Numbered from the stretch's first letter, positions 35,821-45,096 are shown. The stretch is DNA of 64,000 bases from Candidatus Defluviilinea proxima (GCA_016721115.1 JADKIW010000001.1:4479501-4543500), one strand, 5' to 3'. The notes: generated by a model not told the origin, from the sequence alone. Made by a program: numbers and translations.

Positions 35821-35903
35821 TTTATTATCCCGTTAAATTCTCATATCCAATATTGCTTAGTTTATCACCTAGTCTCTTAGGGGTAAGTTTACACAAGGCA
35901 AAC

Positions 35904-35936
35904 AGGTGACTGTCATCTACGAGATGACAGTCACCT
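35904..35936. repeat. 15-bp inverted repeat hairpin
   Basis: Arms AGGTGACTGTCATCT and AGATGACAGTCACCT enclose loop ACG. No T-run follows on either strand. It may be a dispersed palindromic repeat rather than a terminator. Confidence 0.7.
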
Positions 35937-36025
35937 TGGTTAACCCTCCTGCGCGGACGGGACAGCTACGGCATGAAGCATTTGAAGTATTACCGAGCAC
36001 ACGCGCCAGAGAAAGTGTAAATATC

Positions 36026-36062
36026 AAAGACATCGGAAATCTATGAGACTTCCGATGTCTTT
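36026..36062. terminator. Terminator after the second Cys-motif lipoprotein gene
   Basis: The 13-bp stem AAAGACATCGGAA / TTCCGATGTCTTT lies downstream of the minus-strand gene ending at 36139. Confidence 0.8.
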
Positions 36063-36138
36063 CTATACCAATCACATCATCCCTGCACCCGTGAAGATTT
36101 TTCCGCAGTCAAAGTTATCGAGGAAGATAGCATAACCA

Positions 36139-36831
36139 TTATGGTGTAGGTGGCAAGCCAGTTGGCCACGCTTGCCCTGGCAGATACTCTTTCAAGTATC
36201 CGTACCCTATCCAAGGTTGCATATTTTCAACGCTAAACTCGTCACCCAAAAAGATGGCTTCAGTGAAAGCGTCTTGATCTAGTCCTTGCAAATCATAGTC
36301 CACAACGAATAGCACCATCTTCTTCTCAAGATAGTAAATATGATAATTTGTAACTGTTAAATCTGGAGCCTGATATATATTAGCGTCAGCTCCATCCGGT
36401 ACGCCAAGTGAATCAACGACATATTTCACTCGGGCGCAACACATTGATTGCATAATGATATATTTTACTAAGCCGTCTTCAACCTGCATGGAAACCTGCG
36501 TTAAAGTGCGATCCTTCCCCACAAACCAATCAGCGTAAATGCTCGGGTCTGTTATTTTAGAAAGCCGCACACCAAATTTACCATTGTTCGCCAACAAAGC
36601 TACAGCATCGTCAGCGGTAGTTACACCAGGCTCAACTCCAAACCAGCAAACTGTTTGGCATGATTCGCCAAACTTGATTGTACCCAATATGTCAGAAGCA
36701 AATCTGGAAGATTTCTCCTCAAAATACTCCTGAGTTGCAAGAGCAGGGTTCGCTTGCGGAGTAGACAGGGATTCAGCACAGGAACATAGAAGCAACAGCA
36801 CACACAAGGATATTTTCCTGTTCAATTTCAT
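36139..36831 (-). CDS. Hypothetical lipoprotein with Cys-x3-Cys WFG motif (copy 2 of 3)
   Basis: The 230-residue precursor has the signal peptide ISLCVLLLLCSC as lipobox. Near residue 60 it has CQTVCWFGVEPGVTTADDAV, then a CC pair (QSMCCARVKYVVDSLG). It aligns over its whole length with the gene at 36946, so they are tandem duplicates. I chose ATG 36831 with GGAG upstream over the longer start at 36846. Function is unknown. The Cys residues may form disulfides outside the cell. Confidence 0.72.
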   Translation of the reverse strand: MKLNRKISLCVLLLLCSCAESLSTPQANPALATQEYFEEKSSRFASDILGTIKFGESCQTVCWFGVEPGVTTADDAVALLANNGKFGVRLSKITDPSIYADWFVGKDRTLTQVSMQVEDGLVKYIIMQSMCCARVKYVVDSLGVPDGADANIYQAPDLTVTNYHIYYLEKKMVLFVVDYDLQGLDQDAFTEAIFLGDEFSVENMQPWIGYGYLKEYLPGQAWPTGLPPTP

Positions 36832-36945
36832 TGAAACAAACTCCATTCGGCGCGGGACTCCATCCCCGCCAACATGTGATTGATGATTTCCACAGAACCA
36901 TCACTACCCAAGCCACCGAAGTTATCAAGGATCGCGCCAAAAAAA

Positions 36946-37638
36946 TTATGGTGTGAGTGATAAACCTATTGGCAGTTTCTGTCCAGGCAGATATTCTTTC
37001 AAGTATCCATACCCTATCCAAGGTTGTATATTTTCAACGCTAAACTCGTCAGCCAAAAAGATGGCTTCAATGAAAGCGTCTTGATCTAGTCCTTGCAAAT
37101 CATAATCCATAATATTTAACGCCGTCTTCTTTTCAAGATAGTAAACAAAATAATTTGTAACCGTTAAACCTGGAGCCTGGTGTATATCAGCACTGGCACC
37201 GTCTGGCGTACCAAGCAAATCAATAAAATATTTTACCCGTATACAACACATTTGTTGCAAAGTTATAGATTTCACCACATTAGTCTCCGCCTTTATATAT
37301 ACTCGCATTAAGAAACGGTCTTTCCCCACATACCATTCGGCTTGAATCTCTTGATCCGCTATTTCAGAAAGTCGAACCCCAGATTTGCCATTACCAGCCA
37401 ATAAGGCCACGGCATCATCTATAGTAGTTACACCGGGTTCAACTCCGAACCAGCATGCTGGCTTACATCTTTCATTAAATTCAAATGCACTCAAAAACTC
37501 AGAAGTATGTTGTTCAGATTTCTTTTCAAAATACTCCTGAGTTGCAAGAGCAGGGTCTTCCTGAGGAGTAGGCAGGGATTCAGTACAGGAACACAGAAGC
37601 AATAGCACACATAAGAATATTTTCTTGTCTATTTTCAT
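36946..37638 (-). CDS. Hypothetical lipoprotein with Cys-x3-Cys WFG motif (copy 3 of 3)
   Basis: This 230-residue precursor is clearly a tandem duplicate of the preceding gene: it shares the lipobox CSC, the segment CKPACWFGVEPGVTTIDDAV, the CC pair (QQMCCIRVKYFIDLLG) and the end PWIGYGYLKEYLPGQ. GGAGGAG lies 10 bases before the ATG. The near-identical end (SVENIQPWIGYGYLKEY) suggests a recent duplication or gene conversion. Function is unknown. Confidence 0.72.
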   Translation of the reverse strand: MKIDKKIFLCVLLLLCSCTESLPTPQEDPALATQEYFEKKSEQHTSEFLSAFEFNERCKPACWFGVEPGVTTIDDAVALLAGNGKSGVRLSEIADQEIQAEWYVGKDRFLMRVYIKAETNVVKSITLQQMCCIRVKYFIDLLGTPDGASADIHQAPGLTVTNYFVYYLEKKTALNIMDYDLQGLDQDAFIEAIFLADEFSVENIQPWIGYGYLKEYLPGQKLPIGLSLTP

Positions 37639-37734
37639 TTACATAAATCTCCTCCATTCGGCAAAGGACTTCATCCCCACCATAATGTAACCGCCACTTT
37701 CATACTGCAAGTCTATCACCAACCTCCTTGCAGG

Positions 37735-37740
37735 TACAAT
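37735..37740 (+). promoter_or_regulatory. Possible -10 box of a leaderless promoter
   Basis: TACAAT lies 6 bases before the ATG at 37747, the spacing seen repeatedly in this window. Confidence 0.45.
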
Positions 37741-37746
37741 TATCAA

Positions 37747-37998
37747 ATGTCCACAAACAGTATTATCAATATCCTCGGTTGGGTTGGCACGATCTTATAT
37801 CTCGTGGCGTATGCGTTGATCTCCATGAAAAAAGTGGAGGGCGATTCGGTTTTGTATCAGGGCATGAATGTTCTGGCGGGCGTTCTGCTTGTCGTCAATA
37901 CGGTTTACTTGCGCGCTTATCCATCTGCGGGGCTAAACGTTGCATGGGTTGGCATTGGCCTCTTCACATTGGGACGAAAATGGCTGAATCGAAATTAA
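37747..37998 (+). CDS. Small membrane protein of the CBU_0592-like family
   Basis: This 83-residue protein has three helices: ILGWVGTILYLVAYALIS, then GMNVLAGVLLVVNTVY, then WVGIGLFTLG. The Gly-x-x-Gly-Thr start and the YLxAY pattern resemble the small CBU_0592-like family of integral membrane proteins, whose role is unknown. It overlaps the next gene by 19 bases in another frame, so the pair is translationally linked. Confidence 0.7.
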   Translation: MSTNSIINILGWVGTILYLVAYALISMKKVEGDSVLYQGMNVLAGVLLVVNTVYLRAYPSAGLNVAWVGIGLFTLGRKWLNRN

Positions 37999-38789
37999 CT
38001 CCGCGTTTCACGCTGAACGCCCAAGTCGAAGAGATTGCGTCCGAGCAGTATCGGTTGACGGTCCCTGCTGGGAAAGCGGATGCGTATCGACTCGCTCAAC
38101 TGGATGATTATAGCCATCTCCCCCGTCGAAAGTTTCCGCATCATTCGCTGACGTTGAGTCTGTCCGCTCGCACCTCAAGCGACTCAATCCCCGGCACTTG
38201 GGGATTCGGCCTATGGAACGATCCGTTCGGGTTGTCGCTTGGGTTTGGTGGCAGGCCGTGGAGATTCCCTGCATTGCCGAATGCAGTTTGGTTCTTTGGG
38301 GCATCGGAGGAGAATTATTTGTCGTTTCGCAACCCTCGTCCTTCGACTACGGATGGAGCAATGAACGCTCCATCCTCCGCTCAGCGCGGATTTGCCAATG
38401 GATTTATGGCACAGACATTTCGTGCGCCGAAGTTTCATCCGCTGTTGATGTTGGCAGGGTTGGCGCTCCCCTTTTCGCGGAAGATGACACGGAGGTTGTT
38501 GAGCAAGGTCATTGCAGAGGATGCGGTCAATTTGAGTAAGGGCGACCAGCTGGTCGCCCCTACCGATTGGCACAGATACAGGCTGGAGTGGAGAGAGAGG
38601 CGAGTGCTATTCGAAGTGGATGATGTCACAGTGTTTGAGTCGGTTGTGAGTCCAAATCATCCCTTGGGCTTGGTCATCTGGATCGATAATCAGTATGCCG
38701 CATTTACCCCCGAAGGAAAAATCGAGCTCGGAGTTTTGGAAAACCCCGAACCCGCGTGGTTGGAAATCAAAGAACTACAAGTGGGTTAG
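37980..38789 (+). CDS. Hypothetical concanavalin-like protein carrying two palindromic repeats
   Basis: It encodes 269 residues without signal peptide. Segments such as GTWGFGLWNDPFGLSLG, WHRYRLEWRERRVLFEVDD and HPLGLVIWIDNQYA suggest a beta-sandwich of the laminarinase/LamG kind, so carbohydrate binding is possible. No catalytic pair is clear. Two in-frame inserts are visible: residues near 125-135 (TTDGAMNAPSSAQ) come from the hairpin at 38351-38375, and residues near 186-194 (SKGDQLVAP) from the palindrome at 38536-38563. I chose ATG 37980 because the longer frame to 37728 duplicates the membrane gene in another frame. The 3' end overlaps the convergent UbiA gene by 4 bases. Confidence 0.65.
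   Translation: MAESKLTPRFTLNAQVEEIASEQYRLTVPAGKADAYRLAQLDDYSHLPRRKFPHHSLTLSLSARTSSDSIPGTWGFGLWNDPFGLSLGFGGRPWRFPALPNAVWFFGASEENYLSFRNPRPSTTDGAMNAPSSAQRGFANGFMAQTFRAPKFHPLLMLAGLALPFSRKMTRRLLSKVIAEDAVNLSKGDQLVAPTDWHRYRLEWRERRVLFEVDDVTVFESVVSPNHPLGLVIWIDNQYAAFTPEGKIELGVLENPEPAWLEIKELQVG
38351..38375. repeat. 9-bp hairpin inside a coding region
   Basis: Arms GGATGGAGC and GCTCCATCC enclose a 7-base loop. TGGAGC/GCTCCA arms also occur at 28150-28166 and, in part, at 1743-1761. Confidence 0.6.
38536..38563. repeat. 28-bp palindrome inside a coding region
   Basis: GTAAGGGCGACCAG and CTGGTCGCCCCTAC form a palindrome with one mismatch pair. Length, GTA/TAC ends and CAGCTG centre equal the repeat at 335-362. 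Confidence 0.75.
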
Positions 38790-39799
38790 ATCCAGAAGTT
38801 GGGCAGGTAAATGCGCAGAAGAACGTCGATCAACAAGCCAATCATAAAGAGCGAACCGAATTTGCGGTTGTTGTAAAAGGCATAGCCAACGAAGTAAAGC
38901 GGCCAGCCGGGTTGCCCTTCGGGTCGTTCGGCTGGTTTGGGCTTGAGGAAGACAGGGTAGTATTGTAAGAAGGTGGGAATGGCAAAGAGCACAATAGCCA
39001 TAATGGGCGTGAAGAATTTGATAACAATGAGATAGGCGGTAAGGAAGTAAGGGATAACCATCATCGCGATCACGGTATAACGTGAGGCTTTTTCACCGAT
39101 GACAACAGGCAAGGTGTGAATGCCTTTCTTTTGATCCATATCGAGCTTGTCGATGTGCTTGCCAAAGATGACGGTGGTAACGCCCAATACATAGGGCAGG
39201 CTGGCGAGAACAACGTTCCAACTCCATTCCTGTGAAAGAACGTAGTATCCGCCACCGATCATCAACGGGCCCCAAACAATGAGAACCGCCACTTCACCGA
39301 GGGCAAGGCCCTTGAGAGGCCATGTGTAGAAGAGCAAAAAGAACGCGCCCAAGCCGAGTAATGTCCATTTGGTGGCATCGAAGCCTTGATAAGAGATGAG
39401 ATACAACCCCAACACCAAAGCCATGAACACAGTAACAGCAAAATATGTGAGGTGCTGGCGTTTGGTCATCAAGCCACTGGCGATGGGTTGTGCCCCGTAG
39501 ATGTTGCGGTAGTAGTTGTCTTTATCCACGCCACGCACGTAATCGGTGTAATCGTTAAAGATGTTGTTACTGGCGTGAGCAAGGATGAGGGCGAGTGTAA
39601 GCGCCAGCCAGGGCAGAAAACTAAATGAGTGGTTGCGCCAGGCAAAAAGTCCGGCAAGAGCCGCCGAGATGAAGGTCATCACGAGGACAGCGGCGCGGGT
39701 TGAGATGAGCCATTTAGAGACAACATCCAATTCATCCCACTCAGATTTTGAAACTTCGGGAATTACATTAAGTGCTTTCTTCCACATTGCGAAATTCAT
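38786..39799 (-). CDS. UbiA-family prenyltransferase (MenA-like)
   Basis: The 337-residue integral membrane enzyme has about eight to nine helices. The first Asp-rich motif is NNIFNDYTDYVRGVD near residue 80, the second DKLDMDQKKG near 215. These bind the Mg-diphosphate of a prenyl donor. Such enzymes attach prenyl chains to naphthoquinone or other rings; MenA (menaquinone) is the nearest by pattern, but haem O or chlorophyll synthases share the fold. A TATAAT box and AAGGAG precede the start. No other quinone genes lie nearby. Confidence 0.8.
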   Translation of the reverse strand: MNFAMWKKALNVIPEVSKSEWDELDVVSKWLISTRAAVLVMTFISAALAGLFAWRNHSFSFLPWLALTLALILAHASNNIFNDYTDYVRGVDKDNYYRNIYGAQPIASGLMTKRQHLTYFAVTVFMALVLGLYLISYQGFDATKWTLLGLGAFFLLFYTWPLKGLALGEVAVLIVWGPLMIGGGYYVLSQEWSWNVVLASLPYVLGVTTVIFGKHIDKLDMDQKKGIHTLPVVIGEKASRYTVIAMMVIPYFLTAYLIVIKFFTPIMAIVLFAIPTFLQYYPVFLKPKPAERPEGQPGWPLYFVGYAFYNNRKFGSLFMIGLLIDVLLRIYLPNFWI

Positions 39800-39885
39800 G
39801 CTAAAACTCCTTGGTTGAATTTGACAAATTATACCGAAGCAGGCCGATTTGTGTTTGAATGTTTATTAGGAGAGACTGTGGATGT

Positions 39886-41598
39886 TCATCCGGGCTTTGT
39901 TGATTCGCTCGGCAACGTAAAGAAGAATGTCGTGCCTTTCCCCGCTTCACTCTGGACCCAGATCCTGCCACCGTGAAATTCGATGATACGTTTCACCAAC
40001 GCCAGCCCCACTCCCGTGCCTTCGGCTACAGGATCCAATTTATTGAAGAGATCAAAAATACGCTCATGATGTTCATGGGCGATCCCGATACCGTTATCAC
40101 ACACAAAGAAAATAGGCATGGCATTTTCGTAGCCTGACCAACCGATCTCAACCAATGGCGAAGGCCGGTCTGCTGAAAACTTTATGGCGTTATCGAGCAA
40201 GTTCTGCGTTACTTCCAACAGCCTGCGGCGGTCACCGTTGACATTCGGGAACGAATCAGCCACTTTAATTTGCACAGGCGTTGTCTGTAATCTGCCCGTT
40301 ACAAGCGTCAGAGCTTCATCGACCAATGCACGAAACGGTATGATCACGGGCGAGTTCATCATGCGCCCAATTCGCGAAAGCTCAAGTAACTCATTCAAAA
40401 GGCGGTGCATTTTATCGACCGCTTCATTGATGCGGGTAATATCCCTCTCCAAACGATCCGGCCGTCCTGCACGCGCATCTTCTCCCAGAAAGCCAAGGAA
40501 GCCTTTGATGGTGATGATCGGCGCTTTGAGGTCGTGTGAAACCGTATAAGTGAATTGTTCAAGTTCGGTATTTTTCGCCGCCAACTCACGGATCAGCCGC
40601 TCTCGTTCTAATTCATCATCTTTTCGTTTCGTCACATCCACAACGGTGCCGGCCATGCGTATTGGCTTACCTTTTTCATTCCAATATACTTTGCCGCGTC
40701 CTTCCACCCAATGCACGCCCCCATCTGGCCATATAAGACGATGTTCGATCACGTAATCGTATTCCCTCTCCATCAAAGCTTCGCGGATCGCCTTCTGCAC
40801 TTTGGAAACATCGTCTGGGTGGACGAGTGACAAATACGTATCATATTTTCCATCGAACTGCCCCTTCGCCAACCCAAACATCGCCTCTGTCCCCTCCGAC
40901 CATGAGATGGATCCTGTTTCAATGTTCCAATTCCACGTCTCCATTTTTGCGGCATGAAGAGCAAGGTTGAGCTTTTCCTGCTCATCCCGAAGGATAACTT
41001 CCACGCGTTGGCGTTCCTCTAATTCTGTGCGCGCACTATTCAGAGACCGGGTTAACTCGTTGAGTACGAAATAGATCTCCAGAGATGCAATTACAAAGAT
41101 AACTGTCAGGTCAACCGCAATCCGTATCGGATTACCCTGAAATTGTTGGATCAACCCCGCGGCTTCAAAAGCAGCCAGTACCCATACAGCAAGAATGGTC
41201 CATGTGGTCAACAATGTGACTACCCGCCAGCCAAGCAGGTAACCTGCCGCCAACAGAAGTAAGAAGTAAGCCACCACAGCCACATCATTAACGCCATCTA
41301 CTTTGCTGGCGATCCATGTCAACGCGACCCAGAGCATAAACAGGAGAAAACCGCTGGCAAAACGGACTCGTCCACTACGCACGAGAAACTGAACAGGAAT
41401 CTGCAACAAACCGATTCCGATAAGCACACTGTTGACAGAACGCTCTGCATCATTTCCAAGGAAAAGATTGAGCAATATTCCCATCAATGCGACAAAGAAT
41501 ATAGCGATGGACGCCATGCGCAAAAGGGTTGCATGGCGTGCTTTTTCGGGTTCATCTTTTAAAGATAGCAAAAAAAGCATACGACGAGCACGATTCAT
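39886..41598 (-). CDS. Membrane sensor histidine kinase with PAS domain
   Basis: The 570-residue kinase has six to seven N-terminal helices (residues 28-195), a coiled-coil linker, one PAS domain (about 225-345, WNWNIETGSISWSEG ... PAC-type RHW-like VIEHRLIWPDGG), then HisKA with the phosphate-accepting His in FTYTVSHDLKAPIITIKG near 370, and an ATPase domain (NLLDNAIKF, DNGIGI, GTGVGLALVKRIIEFHGG). It is a two-component sensor, and the signal is unknown. Its start overlaps the end of the next upstream kinase gene by 4 bases (ATGA), so the longer start at 41679 is not used. No response regulator lies nearby. Confidence 0.88.
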   Translation of the reverse strand: MNRARRMLFLLSLKDEPEKARHATLLRMASIAIFFVALMGILLNLFLGNDAERSVNSVLIGIGLLQIPVQFLVRSGRVRFASGFLLFMLWVALTWIASKVDGVNDVAVVAYFLLLLAAGYLLGWRVVTLLTTWTILAVWVLAAFEAAGLIQQFQGNPIRIAVDLTVIFVIASLEIYFVLNELTRSLNSARTELEERQRVEVILRDEQEKLNLALHAAKMETWNWNIETGSISWSEGTEAMFGLAKGQFDGKYDTYLSLVHPDDVSKVQKAIREALMEREYDYVIEHRLIWPDGGVHWVEGRGKVYWNEKGKPIRMAGTVVDVTKRKDDELERERLIRELAAKNTELEQFTYTVSHDLKAPIITIKGFLGFLGEDARAGRPDRLERDITRINEAVDKMHRLLNELLELSRIGRMMNSPVIIPFRALVDEALTLVTGRLQTTPVQIKVADSFPNVNGDRRRLLEVTQNLLDNAIKFSADRPSPLVEIGWSGYENAMPIFFVCDNGIGIAHEHHERIFDLFNKLDPVAEGTGVGLALVKRIIEFHGGRIWVQSEAGKGTTFFFTLPSESTKPG

Positions 41599-44057
41599 TC
41601 GATCACCTCGCCAGACATCGGTGGAGAGGGAAGCGTGAAGAAGAAGGTGGCACCCTGCCCGAGTTGTGATTCCACCCATATTGTGCCCTTGTGATACTCA
41701 ATGATCCGCTTAACCAGCGCCAAACCTATGCCCGTGCCGTCGCTACGCGAGTCCAGTTTATTGAACAGGCCAAAGATCTTGTCTTTGAATTGAGGCGAGA
41801 TTCCCGCACCGTTATCTTTGACATAAAACAAAGGCATGCCGTTGAGTTGATCCTTTTGCCCGATCTCAATCAGCGGATTCGATTGATCGCCCATGAACTT
41901 GGCCGCATTATCCACCAGGTTTTGAAGGACTTCAAACACCCTCTGACGGTCTGCATATACAAATGAAAGATTCGGCTGGATACGCACTTGGACATTTGCT
42001 TGTGTGATACGCCCATGGATAAGTTCAACGGTCTCCTCTGCAAGTTCGTTCATGTTGACCAATTCAAGCTTATTGACCAGCCTACCAACACGAGAAAGCT
42101 CCAACAGGTCACTAAGCAGTTTTTGCATCTTATCAGTGGCATCAGTGATACGCTGAATATCCACGCCGAGTCTATCTATGTTGCCAGCCCTTGCATCTTC
42201 TTGTACAAATCCCATAAAGCCCTTGATCGTGATCAAAGGAGACTTCAAGTCGTGCGAAACGGTGTATGTGAATTGTTCCAGCTCAGCATTCTTAGCTTCC
42301 AGTTCATCGATCAATTTCTCACGTTCGTTCATCGTCCAATTCCGCACGGTGACGTCGCGCACCATGGCGATGACCGTATCCACATCATTGCGGATCACGC
42401 TTGCCTCGTAATAGCGCGGGTCGTTCATCTCAAGGAGTTGATATTCGAACACCTGCAAGTGTCCTGTCTCAAGAGTACGGGAAATCGCGAACATGGTTTG
42501 TTCAACCACGTTCAAAGGCATGATCTCGGAAATATTTCTACCTAAAAATTGTTCGGGCGGCAGGAGTGTATTCATGGTCGAAGATGAGATAAATTGCAAG
42601 ATCCTGCCATCACGATCAAATTCAAAGATCATGTCGGGTGTGGCTTCGAGCAAGGCTCGCAAACGAGCTTCACTTCGTTGCAGTGCAATCTGGGTTTGCT
42701 GAAGTGTTGTGACATCCAATTGTGTGCCCCATATGCCGATCAGGTTTTTATCCTTAAATACCCCAACAGCCGAATTCAAAAAATGGATCGTCCTTCCATC
42801 AACGGTCTTCTCAACCGTTTCACGTTCTGATGCCCTGTAATTTGCATGGACCAAGCCCAGCGTTGCCTGAAAATTAACATCGGTCACACTTCCCCCATGC
42901 AAGTCAAGCAATCGTACACCCAAAGCAGCATCACGAGACGCGTATCCGTACATTCGGGCAAACGTCTCATTACAATCTTGAACATAAGCGAACCGATAAA
43001 TGAGCCGAACCTGCTCCTCTTCTGGGAGGTCGGTTGGGATCGGTTCATCGAAGGCTAGAAACCAAATCCCTTCTGCGCTGGTTTCTACGAAATTTTTATA
43101 TTTTTCTTCTGAAGCCTGCAAAGCACGCTGGGAATTGACTTGTTCCGTAATATCATAAAAAATGGAGAGAACCGTTGGTTCACTCGCCGAGTCGATCAGT
43201 TCATGAAATACAGCGGTGACACGTTTCTCTCCTTTCGCGTTGATAAATTCAAACACAGGAAGATGAAGTGACCTTTGTTTCAGCATTGCATCCACAAATC
43301 GCTTATGCGATTTTTCATCAACCCATAGATTCAATTCTGTGACTAATTTGCCTAACGAGGTTTGCGCATCCAGGCCCATCAACTTCCAATACGCGTCATT
43401 GGCATCTAACAACTTCCCTGGTTGCAAGGCAATAACACTGATCGCCATTGGGCTTACACTAAAAATTTTGCTAAATTGTTCCTCGATCTTTTCCACGTCC
43501 CTGGCAGATTGGCGCATCACGCTCATCACCATATAAACGAGCGCGATCGCAAACAAAAAGACCACTGAAAGTTCCCAGGCTGTAACAAGTGGCGTCTGGG
43601 CTTGCGATATGCGGATGCCTAATGTTTCAGCCAGAGCCAGCCCCCAAATGGATGCCACGCTCAAAACTGTCATACTTACAACGAACTGCCAGCCCATTAC
43701 CAAGGCACCTGCGAGAATGACCAGCAAATATACGATGATCGAAGAATCATGCACCCCCATTCCTCTCCATGCGTTATAGGTCATGCCCCCCCAAACAAGA
43801 ATCGAGAGAACGAACGATACCTCACGGGTGTATCCCATGCGCGCAGGGATCAACAAAACGATCTGAACAAAAAACAGAACAATATTGACCATGTTCGACA
43901 AACCAAGCACAGCATCACCGCGCAGGGAATGTACAAGAACATATAAACCATTTACTACAATGGATATGATGAGAACTGACACAAGCAACTTCCCCGCCCA
44001 AGTGTGCCGCTCCATTTTGATCAAGGGATGAAATGCATTTCGAAGCCGATCAGTCAT
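41595..44057 (-). CDS. Membrane sensor histidine kinase with several PAS domains
   Basis: The 820-residue kinase has about six N-terminal helices (residues 20-190) and then three PAS/PAC units (about 190-310, 320-450, 455-580). HisKA follows with FTYTVSHDLKSPLITIKG near residue 600. The ATPase domain carries NLVDNAAKF, DNGAGI and GTGIGLALVKRIIEYHKG. Its C-terminal half is similar to the neighbouring kinase, so the pair probably arose by duplication. The N box and G boxes are intact. It heads the two-gene transcript. The signal is unknown. Confidence 0.88.
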   Translation of the reverse strand: MTDRLRNAFHPLIKMERHTWAGKLLVSVLIISIVVNGLYVLVHSLRGDAVLGLSNMVNIVLFFVQIVLLIPARMGYTREVSFVLSILVWGGMTYNAWRGMGVHDSSIIVYLLVILAGALVMGWQFVVSMTVLSVASIWGLALAETLGIRISQAQTPLVTAWELSVVFLFAIALVYMVMSVMRQSARDVEKIEEQFSKIFSVSPMAISVIALQPGKLLDANDAYWKLMGLDAQTSLGKLVTELNLWVDEKSHKRFVDAMLKQRSLHLPVFEFINAKGEKRVTAVFHELIDSASEPTVLSIFYDITEQVNSQRALQASEEKYKNFVETSAEGIWFLAFDEPIPTDLPEEEQVRLIYRFAYVQDCNETFARMYGYASRDAALGVRLLDLHGGSVTDVNFQATLGLVHANYRASERETVEKTVDGRTIHFLNSAVGVFKDKNLIGIWGTQLDVTTLQQTQIALQRSEARLRALLEATPDMIFEFDRDGRILQFISSSTMNTLLPPEQFLGRNISEIMPLNVVEQTMFAISRTLETGHLQVFEYQLLEMNDPRYYEASVIRNDVDTVIAMVRDVTVRNWTMNEREKLIDELEAKNAELEQFTYTVSHDLKSPLITIKGFMGFVQEDARAGNIDRLGVDIQRITDATDKMQKLLSDLLELSRVGRLVNKLELVNMNELAEETVELIHGRITQANVQVRIQPNLSFVYADRQRVFEVLQNLVDNAAKFMGDQSNPLIEIGQKDQLNGMPLFYVKDNGAGISPQFKDKIFGLFNKLDSRSDGTGIGLALVKRIIEYHKGTIWVESQLGQGATFFFTLPSPPMSGEVIE

Positions 44058-44088
44058 CGCAATCTCAACGATGGCAGTATATCACCAG

Positions 44089-45096
44089 CTATAACAACGC
44101 CCTTTCATATGACGCAATAATCCTATCAGACAATGCATCCCACTCCTTATCCACTGTTTGAAATTCGGGATGCGCCTCGAACCACGCCAGCGACTTGCGC
44201 AAGCCTGCCGCCCAATCCACTTCACAGTGGAAGTCTGGCACAAAACTTTTGATCTTGCTGTTATCAAATACAACTGTATTGGACTTATCGCCAATGAGGC
44301 TCCCCACCGCCTCTTCATCGAACCTCGCAATATAATCAGATGGGATGTGGATCACGTTCGGTTCCAGACCGAGAGCCTGATACGCTTCGAGATAAATTTG
44401 ATCCCAGCTGAGAGCCTGATCTGACGTTATCTGAAACGCTTCGCCTACCGCTTTCTCATTGCCCAATAACCCGACCAAGCCTTTGGCAAAGTCTGAGTTC
44501 CAAGTGAGCACCCACAAGGATGAGCCATCGCCGTGACTGATGATCTTCTTGCCACGCTTCATGCGGTCAATGGACGTCCACGGATCACGCCAGGTGCAAT
44601 AGCCAAAGGGGATTTGAGAATGTCCATAGGTATGCGAGGGACGAATGATCGTGACAGGGAAGCCGTTCTCGCGATATTCCTTCATCAACATGTTCTCGAT
44701 AGCGATCTTGTTGCGCGAATATTCCCAATAGGGGTTCTCAAGCGGCGTCTCTTCTGTGATGAGATAATTCTTCACAGGCTTTTGGTATGCAGAAGCCGAG
44801 CTGATGAAGACGAACTGATCGGTGTTCTTGCGGAAGAGACGCAAGTCACGTTCAATGTCTTGTGTAGAAAAAGCAATGTAGTCCACAACTGCATCGAAGC
44901 GGTGACCAGCCAAAAGGGAGGTAAGATGCGCTTCGTCCGCGTGAATATCGCCTTTGAGCAGAGTCGCTCCCTTCGGGAAGGGATACTTCGTCGAAGTTGC
45001 ACGATTCAAAATAAAAAGTTCGTGTCCGCGCGCGAGGGCGAGGTCGGCACATGCCGAACTGATGATGCCTGTTCCGCCGATAAATAGAATTTTCAT
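44089..45096 (-). CDS. NAD-dependent epimerase/dehydratase family protein (extended SDR)
   Basis: The 335 residues have the Rossmann motif FIGGTGIISSACADLALARG at the start (GxxGxxS) and the catalytic YSRNK near residue 125 with upstream Ser in FISSASAYQ. Such proteins act on nucleotide sugars or related substrates, and the reaction is not fixed by sequence. It resembles the group that includes chloroplast RNA-binding-like reductases. The stop-start junction TAATG with rarD suggests co-transcription. Confidence 0.8.
   Translation of the reverse strand: MKILFIGGTGIISSACADLALARGHELFILNRATSTKYPFPKGATLLKGDIHADEAHLTSLLAGHRFDAVVDYIAFSTQDIERDLRLFRKNTDQFVFISSASAYQKPVKNYLITEETPLENPYWEYSRNKIAIENMLMKEYRENGFPVTIIRPSHTYGHSQIPFGYCTWRDPWTSIDRMKRGKKIISHGDGSSLWVLTWNSDFAKGLVGLLGNEKAVGEAFQITSDQALSWDQIYLEAYQALGLEPNVIHIPSDYIARFDEEAVGSLIGDKSNTVVFDNSKIKSFVPDFHCEVDWAAGLRKSLAWFEAHPEFQTVDKEWDALSDRIIASYERALL

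Larger units (their letters stand above)
35821..36138. other. Intergenic region with two hairpins
   Basis: This 318-base gap holds no convincing gene. It contains the palindrome at 35904-35936 and the terminator at 36026-36062, and otherwise unremarkable AT-rich sequence. Confidence 0.6.

Noticed and set aside
37728..37979. N-terminal extension of the concanavalin-like gene
   Set aside because: The extension is out-of-frame translation of the small membrane gene at 37747, whose product has clean membrane helices.
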